From CAZKBP01 sp964551015 (GTDB lineage: Bacteria; Bacteroidota; Bacteroidia; Cytophagales; Microscillaceae): a DNA stretch of 64,000 nt. A model generated the notes under the pieces. That model ran no database searches. It was not told where the DNA came from and worked only from the letters and a program-made list of their open reading frames with translations. Below, piece after piece: positions 1 through 8,669 of this stretch. The DNA is taken from assembly GCA_964551015.1 (NCBI GenBank), contig CAZKBP010000030.1, positions 14,377-78,376 of the forward strand, read 5' to 3'. Numbering within the stretch: position 1 is the stretch's first letter; each line of letters opens with the position of its first letter. The translations under genes were made by a program, and so were the position numbers.

Positions 1-80
1 TGAATTGCACCTGTATTTTCTTGGGCATAGCTTGTAGATAACAGGCTGATTAATAAAATAATAAGGTAAGTTTTTCGCAT
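1..80 (-). CDS. Exported protein, N-terminal fragment cut by the window edge
   Basis: On the minus strand an ATG at 80 opens a frame with no stop to base 1. It encodes about 26 residues beginning MRKTYLIILLISLLSTSYAQ. This is a textbook signal peptide: a basic start, a hydrophobic core and a YAQ end typical of Bacteroidetes SPI cleavage. The mature part starts ENTGAI and continues outside the window, so the function cannot be told. It is divergent from the EEP hydrolase gene at 252. A TAnnTTTG element lies just upstream (101-108). Confidence 0.75.
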   Translation of the reverse strand, partial: MRKTYLIILLISLLSTSYAQENTGAI

Positions 81-100
81 AGAGTTTGATTTTTGGATGA

Positions 101-108
101 CAAAAGTA
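101..108 (-). promoter_or_regulatory. Candidate -7 promoter element of the left-edge gene
   Basis: Read on the minus strand, 108-101 is TACTTTTG, a full match to the Bacteroidetes -7 consensus TAnnTTTG. It lies about 20 nt upstream of the ATG at 80. A convincing -33 TTTG is not present at the usual spacing, so this is a partial match only. Confidence 0.35.
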
Positions 109-251
109 CCTATTCTGGATACAGAGCTAATAGTTAAGCGTATTAAGAAAACATTAATTTTAATAATTCTTCAAGATCGTAGCATCTCTGTACTATTATT
201 GCAGAATAGACGTTACGATTATCTACACCAGTTTGAAAAATTGAACAAAGT

Positions 252-1313
252 ATGAAAAGAGTCTTTTTTGTAGTATGGTTGCTGTCGGGTTGGGCTATAC
301 AAATTTCTTACCTAAAGGCGCAGTCATCCGAAAATTATCAAGTCGCAGGTATTGCTTTTTATAATCTAGAGAATTTATTCGATACGATTCGTGATCCTAA
401 TATCAGAGACAGCGAGTTTTTGCCCGAGGGAGATAAAAATTGGACAGGAGCCCGCTATCAAGAAAAACTGAATCATTTGGCCAAAGTAATTACTAATATC
501 GGGCGAGAAGTTGGATTAGATGGCCCGCTCCTCCTTGGCGTAGCCGAAGTGGAAAATCGTAGGGTTCTAGAAGATCTATGTAAGACGGAGATTTTGACGG
601 GCAAGAATTACCAAATTATTCATCAGGACTCGCCCGACAGGCGGGGCATCGATGTAGCCTTCCTTTATCGTGGAAATTACTTCCGCCCGATTGCTTTCCA
701 AAGTCATCGCCTGCAATTGAAAGACCAAGCTGATTTCAAAACCAGAGATCAATTGGTAGTAAGCGGAATCTTGGATCGCGACACGCTTCACGTGGTAGTG
801 AATCATTGGCCATCTCGTTCGGGGGGAGAAAAGAGAAGCGAACCTCGGCGTCTGGAAGCAGCCGCGCTCAGTCGGCATATTTGTGATTCTATCTACCAGC
901 TCCACCCAGAAGCAAAGATTTTGGTGATGGGCGATTTCAATGATGACCCTAGTAATGAAAGTATCAGAAAAGTCATGAGAGCAGGAGGCAAAAGCCAAGG
1001 CTTAGCCGCTGGGGATTTTTTCAACCCCATGTTCGAGATGCACAAAAAAGGCTACGGAACCCTGGCTTATCGTGATAATTGGCAGATTTTTGATCAAATC
1101 TTGCTTTCGGATGCCTTGGTAGACGAGCAAGATCAAGGCTATGTTTATCTGCCCGGCTCGGCTCAGGTTTTCGCGCCTTCTTGGCTCAAACAGAGTGAGG
1201 GGCGTTTTCGGGGTTATCCTTTCAGGACTTATGTAGGCAGCAACTACAAGGGCGGCTATAGTGATCACTTCCCCGTTTATTTACTTCTACGAAGTAGTGC
1301 GGCTCGGGACTAA
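252..1313 (+). CDS. Secreted endonuclease/exonuclease/phosphatase (EEP) family hydrolase
   Basis: The 353-aa protein has a signal peptide (about residues 1-24, ending LKAQ), so it is exported. The body carries the EEP-fold motifs in order: FYNLENLFD near residue 36 (metal-ligand Asn/Glu region), GVAEVENR near 95, GDFNDDPSN near 227 and YSDHFPVYL near 337 (catalytic His). The family includes DNase I-like nucleases and phosphodiesterases. Secreted Bacteroidetes members are often annotated as endonucleases, but the substrate here cannot be read from sequence. It stands alone, divergent from the left-edge gene. Family assignment is firm; the reaction is inference. Confidence 0.88.
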   Translation: MKRVFFVVWLLSGWAIQISYLKAQSSENYQVAGIAFYNLENLFDTIRDPNIRDSEFLPEGDKNWTGARYQEKLNHLAKVITNIGREVGLDGPLLLGVAEVENRRVLEDLCKTEILTGKNYQIIHQDSPDRRGIDVAFLYRGNYFRPIAFQSHRLQLKDQADFKTRDQLVVSGILDRDTLHVVVNHWPSRSGGEKRSEPRRLEAAALSRHICDSIYQLHPEAKILVMGDFNDDPSNESIRKVMRAGGKSQGLAAGDFFNPMFEMHKKGYGTLAYRDNWQIFDQILLSDALVDEQDQGYVYLPGSAQVFAPSWLKQSEGRFRGYPFRTYVGSNYKGGYSDHFPVYLLLRSSAARD

Positions 1314-1453
1314 TGTTATTTTATTGCAAAGATTGAAGCATCTATTCGCCAAAGGCTTTCGTAATAAAAGATGAGCCTTCTCGATGGGTACGATATTTCT
1401 TAGCTCAGAGGGTTATAGGCTGCCAGTTTTGGCATTTATCAAATTATTTTAAC

Positions 1454-1461
1454 TACTTTTG
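1454..1461 (+). promoter_or_regulatory. Candidate promoter of the small lipoprotein gene
   Basis: TACTTTTG at 1454-1461 matches the Bacteroidetes -7 consensus. A TTTG at 1428-1431 could be the -33 element, though the 22-nt spacer is slightly long. The start codon follows 35 nt downstream. The -33 element overlaps a small palindrome, TGCCA-N4-TGGCA (1421-1434). Confidence 0.45.
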
Positions 1462-1496
1462 CCCAAGTAATTCCTATTATTCATAATCTTAAAACT

Positions 1497-1931
1497 ATGA
1501 AAAAACTATTTCGTGTTCTACTCCTTTTAACCTTTTCCAGTGCTTTTCTAATGACCAGCTGTGGTGATGATGGTGGTGGTGATGTAGACGTTAATCCTTT
1601 GAACGAAGGTATTCAAGGTACATGGTCAGGGACAGTTGATCCAAACAACGCTTTCATTTCAAGCTTTAGTATCACTTTTGATGCTTCTGACATAGCCAGT
1701 ACCACCGGTAATGTATCCATCACGATTAATGGAACAACCGTGAACGGAACTTACACCATCACCAATTCTAGTACCACCAACGGTAGCATCCAGACCACAG
1801 TTACTTTTGAGAATGGTACAGTTTTGCTAGTATCGGTTAACGTGAGTGGTAATAACTTGACTTTTACTTCCGATATCAACGATAACAAAGAAATTCCTAC
1901 GACTTACGATTTCACTCTTACCCGACAGTAG
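1497..1931 (+). CDS. Small lipoprotein, lipocalin-like beta protein
   Basis: The 144-aa protein begins with a lipoprotein signal ending in the lipobox LMTSC (Cys near residue 21), followed by an Asp/Gly-rich tether. The rest is a Thr/Ser/Asn-rich series of short beta strands starting IQGTWSGTV. This resembles the G-T-W opening of Bacteroidetes lipocalin-like lipoproteins. No catalytic residues are visible and no function can be assigned. It has its own promoter-like sequence and a strong terminator downstream, so it is probably monocistronic. Confidence 0.75.
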   Translation: MKKLFRVLLLLTFSSAFLMTSCGDDGGGDVDVNPLNEGIQGTWSGTVDPNNAFISSFSITFDASDIASTTGNVSITINGTTVNGTYTITNSSTTNGSIQTTVTFENGTVLLVSVNVSGNNLTFTSDINDNKEIPTTYDFTLTRQ

Positions 1932-2019
1932 ACAAACAAACAACCTATTTTGTCTTTCTCTACGGTAAGCCATACAATTGCTCATTTTTAAAAGTGTTCT
2001 ATAAATTTGAGCATAAAGT

Positions 2020-2059
2020 ACAAAAAATCTTTCTCCATCCGTGTAGAAAGATTTTTTGT
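2020..2059. terminator. Bidirectional intrinsic terminator
   Basis: A 15-bp perfect inverted repeat (ACAAAAAATCTTTCT / AGAAAGATTTTTTGT) has a 10-nt loop. A/T tracts at the stem base suit termination from both sides. It separates the plus-strand lipoprotein gene from the convergent kinase gene at 2099-3715. Confidence 0.85.
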
Positions 2060-2098
2060 GTTTAAAACATCTCGTCAGAATAAAGGAGTGGATTGGTC

Positions 2099-3715
2099 TT
2101 ATATTTCTCTTTGATTACGGTCAATTTCCTCTCTCAACTCTTCTATCCGCTCGTCTAGGCTCTCTATTTCGGTGCGGAGGGAGTCTAGGGTAGGGGGCGT
2201 TTCTAGGTCAATCACTTGTGCAGATTTGAGCACCGGTTCAAAACGTGCTTGGCTGCTTACATCTTCTCGGAGCATGAAAGATAGGGTTTGTCCGGCCTCC
2301 AACTCTGCTACTTCTCTTTCTGTAATTTTGATTTCCTTGCCATTTTCGTTGTAGAAAGTAACGCTAATAATTACATCTTTAAATGCAGCATCCTCCCGTT
2401 TGTTAGCGACTGTCATTCTAATCACATACTCACCAAAGTCGCTACTCTCAAACTGTCCGTCTAGCAAGAGATCATTTCTGAGTACTTGTTCTCTTTCTTT
2501 TTCTAATAATTCTACAAATTCTAAGGTTTTTTCTTTGCTAGCCAAAAGGCTGTCCAGAAGCACTTCTTCATAAGAAGGCTCCTCTATTTCCTTGTTTTCT
2601 TCGGAGCTATCATCTTCCTCGTAGAAGGTTTCTTCTTCATTTTCAGCCGTTTCTTCTTCACGAACAGGAGGATCGTAGGTTTCATTCGCATCAGAGCCAC
2701 TGAATCGATTAATCTCATTGAAAATGACTAAACAGGAAGTCAAGAGTACCAGTCCTAAAATAACATAGAGTAAAACCGAAGAACGATCGCGTCGCGGGGC
2801 AGGCTGAGTATTCACTGGTGCTTGGCTGTGGGAAGTTGCTGAGGTAGTATGCCAGGTTTGGTTAGCAGAACCTTGGGTGCTACTCAGACTAATTTGTGCC
2901 TGACTCAGAGCCTCCTTGAATTCATCACAACTCTGAAAGCGATAATCAGGGTCTTTGGCGGTGGCTTTGTCTATGATCGCCTGCATTCTTTCAGAAACGG
3001 CTGGGTAAAAACTGCGGGCACTGGGTAATGGCTCTTTGAGTATTTTCTCATAGACCTCGTATTCCGTAGAACGGCTTTCGTCGTAAGGCGCGCGCCCGGT
3101 GAGCATCTCAAAAAGCGTTACGCCCAGCGAGTAAATATCACTGCGATGATCTACTAGCTTGCCTTGAACCTGTTCTGGACTCATGTAGAGCACTGTGCCC
3201 AGCCTAGAACCTGTCTTGGTAATATTATTCCGATGGCTTTTTAGGATTTTAGCGATGCCAAAGTCCAAGATCTTTACATCTGCTTCTTTGGTAATAATGA
3301 TGTTGGAAGGCTTGATGTCTCGATGAATGATCCCTTTATGGTGGGCATAGGCAAAACCATCTAGTAACTGATTGAAAAAAAAGACGGTTTTGGTCTCTGG
3401 GATAGGGCCAGAAACTTTTTGAATATACTGATCGAGCGGGCTTCCCTCGGCATACTCCATGATGAGGAATAAGCGCTCGTCTTCTTCCAGATAATCATAG
3501 AGTGTGATAATGTTCAGATGTTGTAAAGAGGAGAGCGTAGTGGCTTCGTTTCGGAATCTTTCTTTCACTTCGGTATGATTGACCAAGGAGGGATTCAAAA
3601 CTTTGATGGCTACTTTTCTACCCAATTGGGTATGCGTGGCTAGGTATACTCTACCCACGCCTCCTTCGCCCAACAGCGATTCAATTCTGTAGTTTAAGAT
3701 TCTTTCACCGATCAT
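2099..3715 (-). CDS. Membrane Ser/Thr protein kinase (active-looking)
   Basis: In this 538-aa protein residues 1-270 are a Hanks-type kinase domain with all hallmarks. These are the glycine loop GEGGVGRV (16-23), VAIK with Lys38, HRDIKPSN near 130 (catalytic Asp), DFG near 152 and a PEQ activation segment. A Ser/Thr-rich juxtamembrane stretch leads to one transmembrane helix near 313-333 (LLYVILGLVLLTSC). The outside part has a very acidic segment, a small beta region and a C-terminal coiled coil. It is the last gene of the 2.1-9.3 kb block, 70 bp after its degenerate paralogue. Kinase activity is well supported; substrates are unknown, with the FHA proteins of the same block as obvious candidate partners. 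Confidence 0.92.
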   Translation of the reverse strand: MIGERILNYRIESLLGEGGVGRVYLATHTQLGRKVAIKVLNPSLVNHTEVKERFRNEATTLSSLQHLNIITLYDYLEEDERLFLIMEYAEGSPLDQYIQKVSGPIPETKTVFFFNQLLDGFAYAHHKGIIHRDIKPSNIIITKEADVKILDFGIAKILKSHRNNITKTGSRLGTVLYMSPEQVQGKLVDHRSDIYSLGVTLFEMLTGRAPYDESRSTEYEVYEKILKEPLPSARSFYPAVSERMQAIIDKATAKDPDYRFQSCDEFKEALSQAQISLSSTQGSANQTWHTTSATSHSQAPVNTQPAPRRDRSSVLLYVILGLVLLTSCLVIFNEINRFSGSDANETYDPPVREEETAENEEETFYEEDDSSEENKEIEEPSYEEVLLDSLLASKEKTLEFVELLEKEREQVLRNDLLLDGQFESSDFGEYVIRMTVANKREDAAFKDVIISVTFYNENGKEIKITEREVAELEAGQTLSFMLREDVSSQARFEPVLKSAQVIDLETPPTLDSLRTEIESLDERIEELREEIDRNQREI

Positions 3716-3785
3716 ATCTGTTTATATGGTTTTGTTCTCGTTAATCTGAGTTATTCAGATGGTCTGGGGTAAATGATTTATGCCT

Positions 3786-5258
3786 TTATTTGGTGGCGTT
3801 GAGTGGGATAATTAATTTTTTCCCTTCAAAAATGACAGGTTGGGGAATTTCCCCTGGCTCCACGGGTTTGGGATAGAGATCATTTATCTCTCGGAGCACC
3901 CCGACACTAACCCCGAATTTCTCGGATATTTGTACTAAGGTTTCATTTCTCCCCATCGTGTAGATAGCTCTCACTTTGATTTTCAGACCTTCGCGGGGTT
4001 TCAGGCGTTCTTCGCCCGTCAGATCATTCATGTTTTTGAGCGTATCGAGAGGCACGTAGAATTTTTCAGCGATCTCAGTCAAATTTTCACCTCTTTTCAC
4101 CTTATAAAAATAAATGTCTGTGGTATCGCGTACACTCATAGAGCCGAAGATACGGATACTATCCTGAATTTCTTTCCGTTTCTGCGCCTGCGCAATAGAG
4201 TCCTGAATTTGACGAATGCGTTCGGTATCTTTGATATTAAAAATTATATCCGAACGCTCTGACTCGCGAGGTTGGCTATAGAAATAGAGCATTAACAGAA
4301 AAATAAGCAAGATTCCTCCCAACATCATCAAGGGTACATTGATGAATACAGATGGAGGAAGAGACTTCGGTGACTCAGCAGGTGGGTCATCCATAGACTC
4401 AGCCTGGGGTGGCTCAGCCACGGCGGGGCTCGTGAAGGTATTAGCCGCCGACTTATCTTGAATATTCATGAGTGCCTGCTTAAAAACCTCACAGTTTTGA
4501 AAACGATCAGCTGGATTCTTGGCGGTAGCTTTCTGAATCACTTGTTGTAATTCTGTAGAAACCACGGGGTAATATTTGGTCGGTTTCGGTAAGGGTTCTT
4601 GCTTGATTTTTTCCTTGATTTCGCCCAAGTTGAAATCTTCGTAGGGATTTTTGGCGGTAATCATATAAAAAAGTAGAACGCCCAGCGCATAGACATCACT
4701 CTTTGGATCGGAAGTACCCACTGACTGCAAAGCTTCGGGGCTAGCAAAGGAGATAGCTTCTCGGTCCTGCTGTTCTAGTAGTTTTTCTTGGAAGACCTCA
4801 CTTAGCGCTAAATCTAGTACCTTGATATGATCTTGCTCCGTGATAAAGATATGATGTGGCTGGATTGCTCCTCCGTGTAGCTCGTGGTGGTGCGCCAAAG
4901 CAAAGGCATCCAAGATTTTAATAAAAATTTCTAAGGTCCGGTGCTCCGGAATAGGGCCACTTTTGGTGTGAATGTACGTATCTAAGCTTTTGCCTTCTAA
5001 GTATTCAAAAATCAAGTAAAAATCTTGATCGGTCTCGAGATGGTCATACAGTGTCAGTACATTGGGGTGCTGTACACGAGAAAGTCGCTTGATTTCTTCC
5101 ATGAATTGCGTCTTTTCTTCCGTATCGTGCAGCGGTTTGAGGGTTTTGACGATGACTTTCTTAGAAAACTGGGTATGGGTCGCTAAGAATGAGCGGAACA
5201 ATTGGTTTTCCTCGGTCAAATTCTCAATACGATAATTTAAAATTTTCTCCCCGGTCAT
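3786..5258 (-). CDS. Membrane pseudokinase with two C-terminal LysM domains
   Basis: The kinase-like region (about 1-270) aligns without gaps to the start of the neighbouring kinase (both M-x-GE-x-ILNYRIE). Its catalytic elements have decayed: the glycine loop is replaced by TEENQLFRS, HRDIKPSN reads HGGAIQPHH and DFG reads DLA. Lys38 survives. One transmembrane helix (MLGGILLIFLLMLYFY) follows, then two LysM repeats, starting YKVKRGENLTEIAEKFYV and IYTMGRNETLVQISEKFG, the likely peptidoglycan/glycan-binding ectodomain. I chose the ATG at 5258. A TTG five codons upstream is possible but spoils the match to the paralogue. It probably acts as an allosteric partner or receptor rather than an enzyme (inference). 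Confidence 0.88.
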   Translation of the reverse strand: MTGEKILNYRIENLTEENQLFRSFLATHTQFSKKVIVKTLKPLHDTEEKTQFMEEIKRLSRVQHPNVLTLYDHLETDQDFYLIFEYLEGKSLDTYIHTKSGPIPEHRTLEIFIKILDAFALAHHHELHGGAIQPHHIFITEQDHIKVLDLALSEVFQEKLLEQQDREAISFASPEALQSVGTSDPKSDVYALGVLLFYMITAKNPYEDFNLGEIKEKIKQEPLPKPTKYYPVVSTELQQVIQKATAKNPADRFQNCEVFKQALMNIQDKSAANTFTSPAVAEPPQAESMDDPPAESPKSLPPSVFINVPLMMLGGILLIFLLMLYFYSQPRESERSDIIFNIKDTERIRQIQDSIAQAQKRKEIQDSIRIFGSMSVRDTTDIYFYKVKRGENLTEIAEKFYVPLDTLKNMNDLTGEERLKPREGLKIKVRAIYTMGRNETLVQISEKFGVSVGVLREINDLYPKPVEPGEIPQPVIFEGKKLIIPLNATK

Positions 5259-5377
5259 TCGGTTTAATATCAATACGTTTAAAATAGGCTTCTCGCTTTC
5301 CTGCTTTCTAAACAGGAGAGCGTGTAATGAATTGATTGCTAATCATCTGGTTTAGTAAGACTAAGCAAATGAATTTT

Positions 5378-5413
5378 GCACAAACCTAATCAAAAATTAG
5401 ACACAATTTGTGC
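5378..5413. repeat. Inverted repeat in the phosphatase-pseudokinase gap
   Basis: GCACAAA at 5378-5384 pairs with TTTGTGC at 5407-5413, and an inner TAAT/ATTA pair strengthens the hairpin. It lies in the roughly 240-bp gap between the PP2C gene and the pseudokinase gene. It could attenuate transcription or be part of a promoter for the two kinase genes. There is no clear T-tract. Confidence 0.4.
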
Positions 5414-5502
5414 TTAGTGGCATATTTCCTGAGCGCGAAAAGTCGTTTGCGCCCGAGTATCTCGATTTATTTTCGAGAGAATCGCACAGAATCAAATGCT
5501 TA

Positions 5503-6954
5503 TTAAGGTACGGAGTCCGTTCTCACGTCGCGTGCTTCTTCTTCTATTTCCTCTTCGGTTCGAGGTGGTTCCAAGGGAATAGCGAGGGTATCTAGCCTCG
5601 CTAGGTCTGCCTCATTGTCTACGCCATTGGCCTGCAAAATCCAATCGATCTCGGAGCGATATTGATTAGCCAGTTCGGCTACACTTTGTCCTTTCTCCTT
5701 CATTTCGTTGGCTACATACTGTACTCTTTTATTTTTGAAAAACTTATCAATGGCTTGGATCGCTTTTCGTCGGTAAGCATTGACCTCTTGGATGGTTTCT
5801 CGGGTTTGATCGTAGGTATCTTTGACCTTGCGTAGTTTGGGATTGGCATTCCAAAAATATTCATAAAAGCGAGCTTCAATTTCTAATGCCCGGATACTAT
5901 CTTGACGATAATCACCACTGCTTCCTAATATTTTGAGTTCTCCCACGGTATTTTGATAGAGCACGTACACGAACACCAAGCTGATCAATATCACAAATCC
6001 TCTGATCAAATAAGGTTGATAGTCGAAATCGTTGACTCGCGTAACACTAACCATGTCTAGGTCAAGTTTGGAGCGTTTACGAGTTTCAGAGATAGTCTCA
6101 ATGGTCTCTGGTTCTTTGGATTTCAGGCTAGATTTAGCTTGGGGATAGTTTTTGGCCTGTGTAGGTGGATTAAAATTTGACTGACTGGCCGCTTGGGTAT
6201 CCTCAGCATAGTTCGTGTCTTCGTCTAGGAAGTGGACTAATTGCACGGTGATGTTATCGTAGCCGCCCAAGGTATTGGCTAGCTCTACCAAGCGAATGGC
6301 TTTATGCTGTATATCTAGGTCGGCGTTTAGAATTTCTTCTATACCGGCATCACTCACGAGTCCGGTGAGGCCATCTGAACAAAGTAAAAACTGATCATTT
6401 TTGATCGCCTTGATAGATTCTTCGGCCACGCTTACATCCACGAAGTTATTTGTACCCAAGGCGCGGAGCAGTTCGTTCCTACGGGGATGCGTTTCGGCTT
6501 CTTCTTCACTAATGAGACCTTGGTCTACAAGTGCTTGTACGAAAGAGTGATCCTTGGTGAGTCTCAGTATTTTGCCGTAGCGATGCAAATAAATGCGACT
6601 GTCGCCCACGTGCCCATAGTGTACACGCCCTTTCCTGACCATCAACAATACACAGGTGGTTCCCATCCCTCTTAGCTCTGGATTCGCCTGCGCTCTTTGG
6701 TAAATTTGTTCGTTGGCGTACTGGATCGCTTGGTAGATGGCGTCCTCAGGGTTAGGACGAAATTTGCTTTCAAAAAAGCTCCGAATACTATTCACGGCTA
6801 GTTGTGCGGCCACGGCTCCTCCGGCGTGCCCTCCCATTCCGTCGCAGACGACAAAGAAGGCTCCATTTTCGTTCTCGAAATAGCCCATGTAGTCTTCGTT
6901 CTGAGCGCGCACTTTACCAACATCTGTATGATTACCAAAACGAAAATTCTTCAT
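5503..6954 (-). CDS. Membrane PP2C-type Ser/Thr phosphatase with LysM-like tail
   Basis: From the ATG at 6954 the protein is 483 aa. An upstream GTG at 6999 is open but falls inside a hairpin, and the family normally starts near FRFGNHTDVG. Residues 1-240 show PP2C motifs: RAQNED, VCDGMGGHAGG, HVGDSRIYL, LCSDGLTG and GGYDNITV, with the metal-binding Asp residues intact. A linker and one transmembrane helix (GFVILISLVFVYVLY) follow. The outer part ends in a segment (GQSVAELANQYRSEIDWILQ, then an ANG and an IPLE strand) that fits the LysM pattern. It should reverse the phosphorylation made by the neighbouring kinase. The LysM call is weaker than the PP2C call. Confidence 0.9.
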   Translation of the reverse strand: MKNFRFGNHTDVGKVRAQNEDYMGYFENENGAFFVVCDGMGGHAGGAVAAQLAVNSIRSFFESKFRPNPEDAIYQAIQYANEQIYQRAQANPELRGMGTTCVLLMVRKGRVHYGHVGDSRIYLHRYGKILRLTKDHSFVQALVDQGLISEEEAETHPRRNELLRALGTNNFVDVSVAEESIKAIKNDQFLLCSDGLTGLVSDAGIEEILNADLDIQHKAIRLVELANTLGGYDNITVQLVHFLDEDTNYAEDTQAASQSNFNPPTQAKNYPQAKSSLKSKEPETIETISETRKRSKLDLDMVSVTRVNDFDYQPYLIRGFVILISLVFVYVLYQNTVGELKILGSSGDYRQDSIRALEIEARFYEYFWNANPKLRKVKDTYDQTRETIQEVNAYRRKAIQAIDKFFKNKRVQYVANEMKEKGQSVAELANQYRSEIDWILQANGVDNEADLARLDTLAIPLEPPRTEEEIEEEARDVRTDSVP

Positions 6955-6997
6955 AGCAATGAAATAGTTGTCCGTTATGAGTTTCTTTCTCGAGTCC

Positions 6998-7016
6998 ACG
7001 GTCGGCAGCCGACCGT
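6998..7016. repeat. GC-rich perfect hairpin in the leader of the PP2C gene
   Basis: ACGGTCGGC and GCCGACCGT are 9-nt perfect inverted arms around a single A (8-bp stem, 3-nt loop). It lies between the stop of the VWA/FHA gene and the ATG of the phosphatase gene. No T-tract follows on the minus strand, so an RNA stability or processing element is more likely than a terminator. Confidence 0.5.
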
Positions 7017-7029
7017 TCTGTCGTTTCTT

Positions 7030-8631
7030 TTATAATTGAAAACGACAGCTAGCCGCTCCTAATTTGATCATATCTCCAGATTTAAGAATTTTGCTATCTA
7101 TGCGGGTTCCATTGACAAAAGTACCATTGGTGCTATCTAAGTCATTAATAAAAAAGCTTCCATTCTCGATGGTAATTGTAGCGTGTTTGCCAGAAACCGT
7201 TTGTTCTGGAATGACAATATCATTATTAGCACTACGCCCAATGGTCATGGTAGGTTTATTCAATCGATAATTTTTATGGTACGCACCGGCCGCCACCTGA
7301 AAGGTAGGCGCACTGCCCCCACCCGATATGGAAGTATTTTTGAGATCGTATTTTTGCGGAGGCACCACGGTAGGGACTTCTTCTGCTTGCTTAGCAATTT
7401 CTTGTTCTTTGAGGCGAAGTTGCTCTTGCAAACGCATATTTTGATCTTTGAGCTCTTGCACTTGTGATTTTTGCTCATCTTCTCGTCGGCGTTCCTCTTC
7501 TTCTCGCTTGAGTCGCAATTCTTCCTCTTCTTCCAGCTCTTCTTGTTGGCGAATCTGCTGCTCTCGGTAATACCAGAGTAAAACGGCCATCAACCCTCCG
7601 GCGATAACCAACAAATAGATTCCATAACGGCTCAGGAAACCCTCTCCGGGAGCCACACCACCTTCTTCGGGAGCTTGATAATTGGCCACGTAAGGCGTTT
7701 CACTCTTATAAATAATGGTATATTGGTGCGGATTCCCGTCCGCAGGCTCTTTGGTCTGGAAAGACAATTCGTAAACCTGTGCTCGGTTAGAAGCTACCTG
7801 ACGACGACTCTCGAGAATATCGGCAATGGCATTGACGATATCATTTTGTGAACTTACGTTTCTGCTCAAATCTCCGGCATCCGTACGCATGCTGATTTTC
7901 TCGTAGATATCGGGGGTATAATCCCGATTAATATCAAAATTGATGGTGGGAACGAGCACATTGCCTCTTTCCGCGGTACGGATTACATCTTCGGGCTTCC
8001 AGATCGAGCCAGGATCATCAATTGCGCCTGAAATCACGATCAATGCTTTCTGCCCGTCGTAGCGAGACTCCAAGAGCAGTTCTACGCCTTCTTTCATAGC
8101 TTTGTATGCCGTGAAGCTTTCAGTACTATCTCTTAGTGCGGCCTCGATTTTATTTCGAGTTTGGGATTTGAGTCTTTCCAGATTCGATTGTAAGCGAAAC
8201 TCAGGCTCGATAGGAATGAGGGCTTTGCCATTTTCTTCGGGATGGCCGAAGTAGGCCACATTCACTCGATCGTCTTCTTGCACCATATCAAGTGCCTCTA
8301 AGACCGCGTCTTTGAAACTTTTGATGGGTATGCCGTCCGTATAACTGGAAGCGTCTACCAAGAAAAGGATCATACGCCCCTCGGCTTCGGATTCTTCTGC
8401 GTAGCTCTTGGCTAAGGTAAAGTTGAGCGTATCCTTATCTTCGTCTAGTACACGAAAGTCGGACTCGAGCGGTTGCTCAGGCGTTTGCATCTCGATAATC
8501 GCATTGAGCAAAGGAAACTCGGTGGTGTCCGTTTCTTTCACCACGAAACTCTGAGCCAGTAGTGAATTTAAACTCATCAAAACCAGCCCCAAACTGATAA
8601 AAATAACAGGGAAAATACTTCGTTTGACCAT
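7030..8631 (-). CDS. Membrane protein with external VWA domain and cytoplasmic FHA domain
   Basis: The 533-aa protein has a signal-like N terminus (ends SLLAQS). A von Willebrand A domain follows (about 85-280), with a MIDAS-like DASSYTDG motif after a hydrophobic strand (MILFLV). One transmembrane helix (YGIYLLVIAGGLMAVLLWYY) is near 340. Next is a Glu/Arg/Gln-rich coiled coil and a C-terminal FHA domain with the phosphothreonine-binding pattern: TIGRSANNDIVI, SGKHATI and DLDSTNGTFVNG. The layout predicts an outside ligand or metal-binding sensor joined to an inside phospho-peptide reader. It lies between the small FHA gene and the phosphatase gene and is probably cotranscribed with both. 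The partner kinase is inferred from neighbourhood. Confidence 0.88.
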   Translation of the reverse strand: MVKRSIFPVIFISLGLVLMSLNSLLAQSFVVKETDTTEFPLLNAIIEMQTPEQPLESDFRVLDEDKDTLNFTLAKSYAEESEAEGRMILFLVDASSYTDGIPIKSFKDAVLEALDMVQEDDRVNVAYFGHPEENGKALIPIEPEFRLQSNLERLKSQTRNKIEAALRDSTESFTAYKAMKEGVELLLESRYDGQKALIVISGAIDDPGSIWKPEDVIRTAERGNVLVPTINFDINRDYTPDIYEKISMRTDAGDLSRNVSSQNDIVNAIADILESRRQVASNRAQVYELSFQTKEPADGNPHQYTIIYKSETPYVANYQAPEEGGVAPGEGFLSRYGIYLLVIAGGLMAVLLWYYREQQIRQQEELEEEEELRLKREEEERRREDEQKSQVQELKDQNMRLQEQLRLKEQEIAKQAEEVPTVVPPQKYDLKNTSISGGGSAPTFQVAAGAYHKNYRLNKPTMTIGRSANNDIVIPEQTVSGKHATITIENGSFFINDLDSTNGTFVNGTRIDSKILKSGDMIKLGAASCRFQL

Positions 8632-8669
8632 AATGTTCCTGTTTAAATCCTGATGATTAGAGATTCCAT

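Noticed and set aside
576..998. Long minus-strand open frame of 140 aa
   Set aside because: It lies wholly inside the EEP hydrolase gene, has no family motif, and reads as an antisense shadow.
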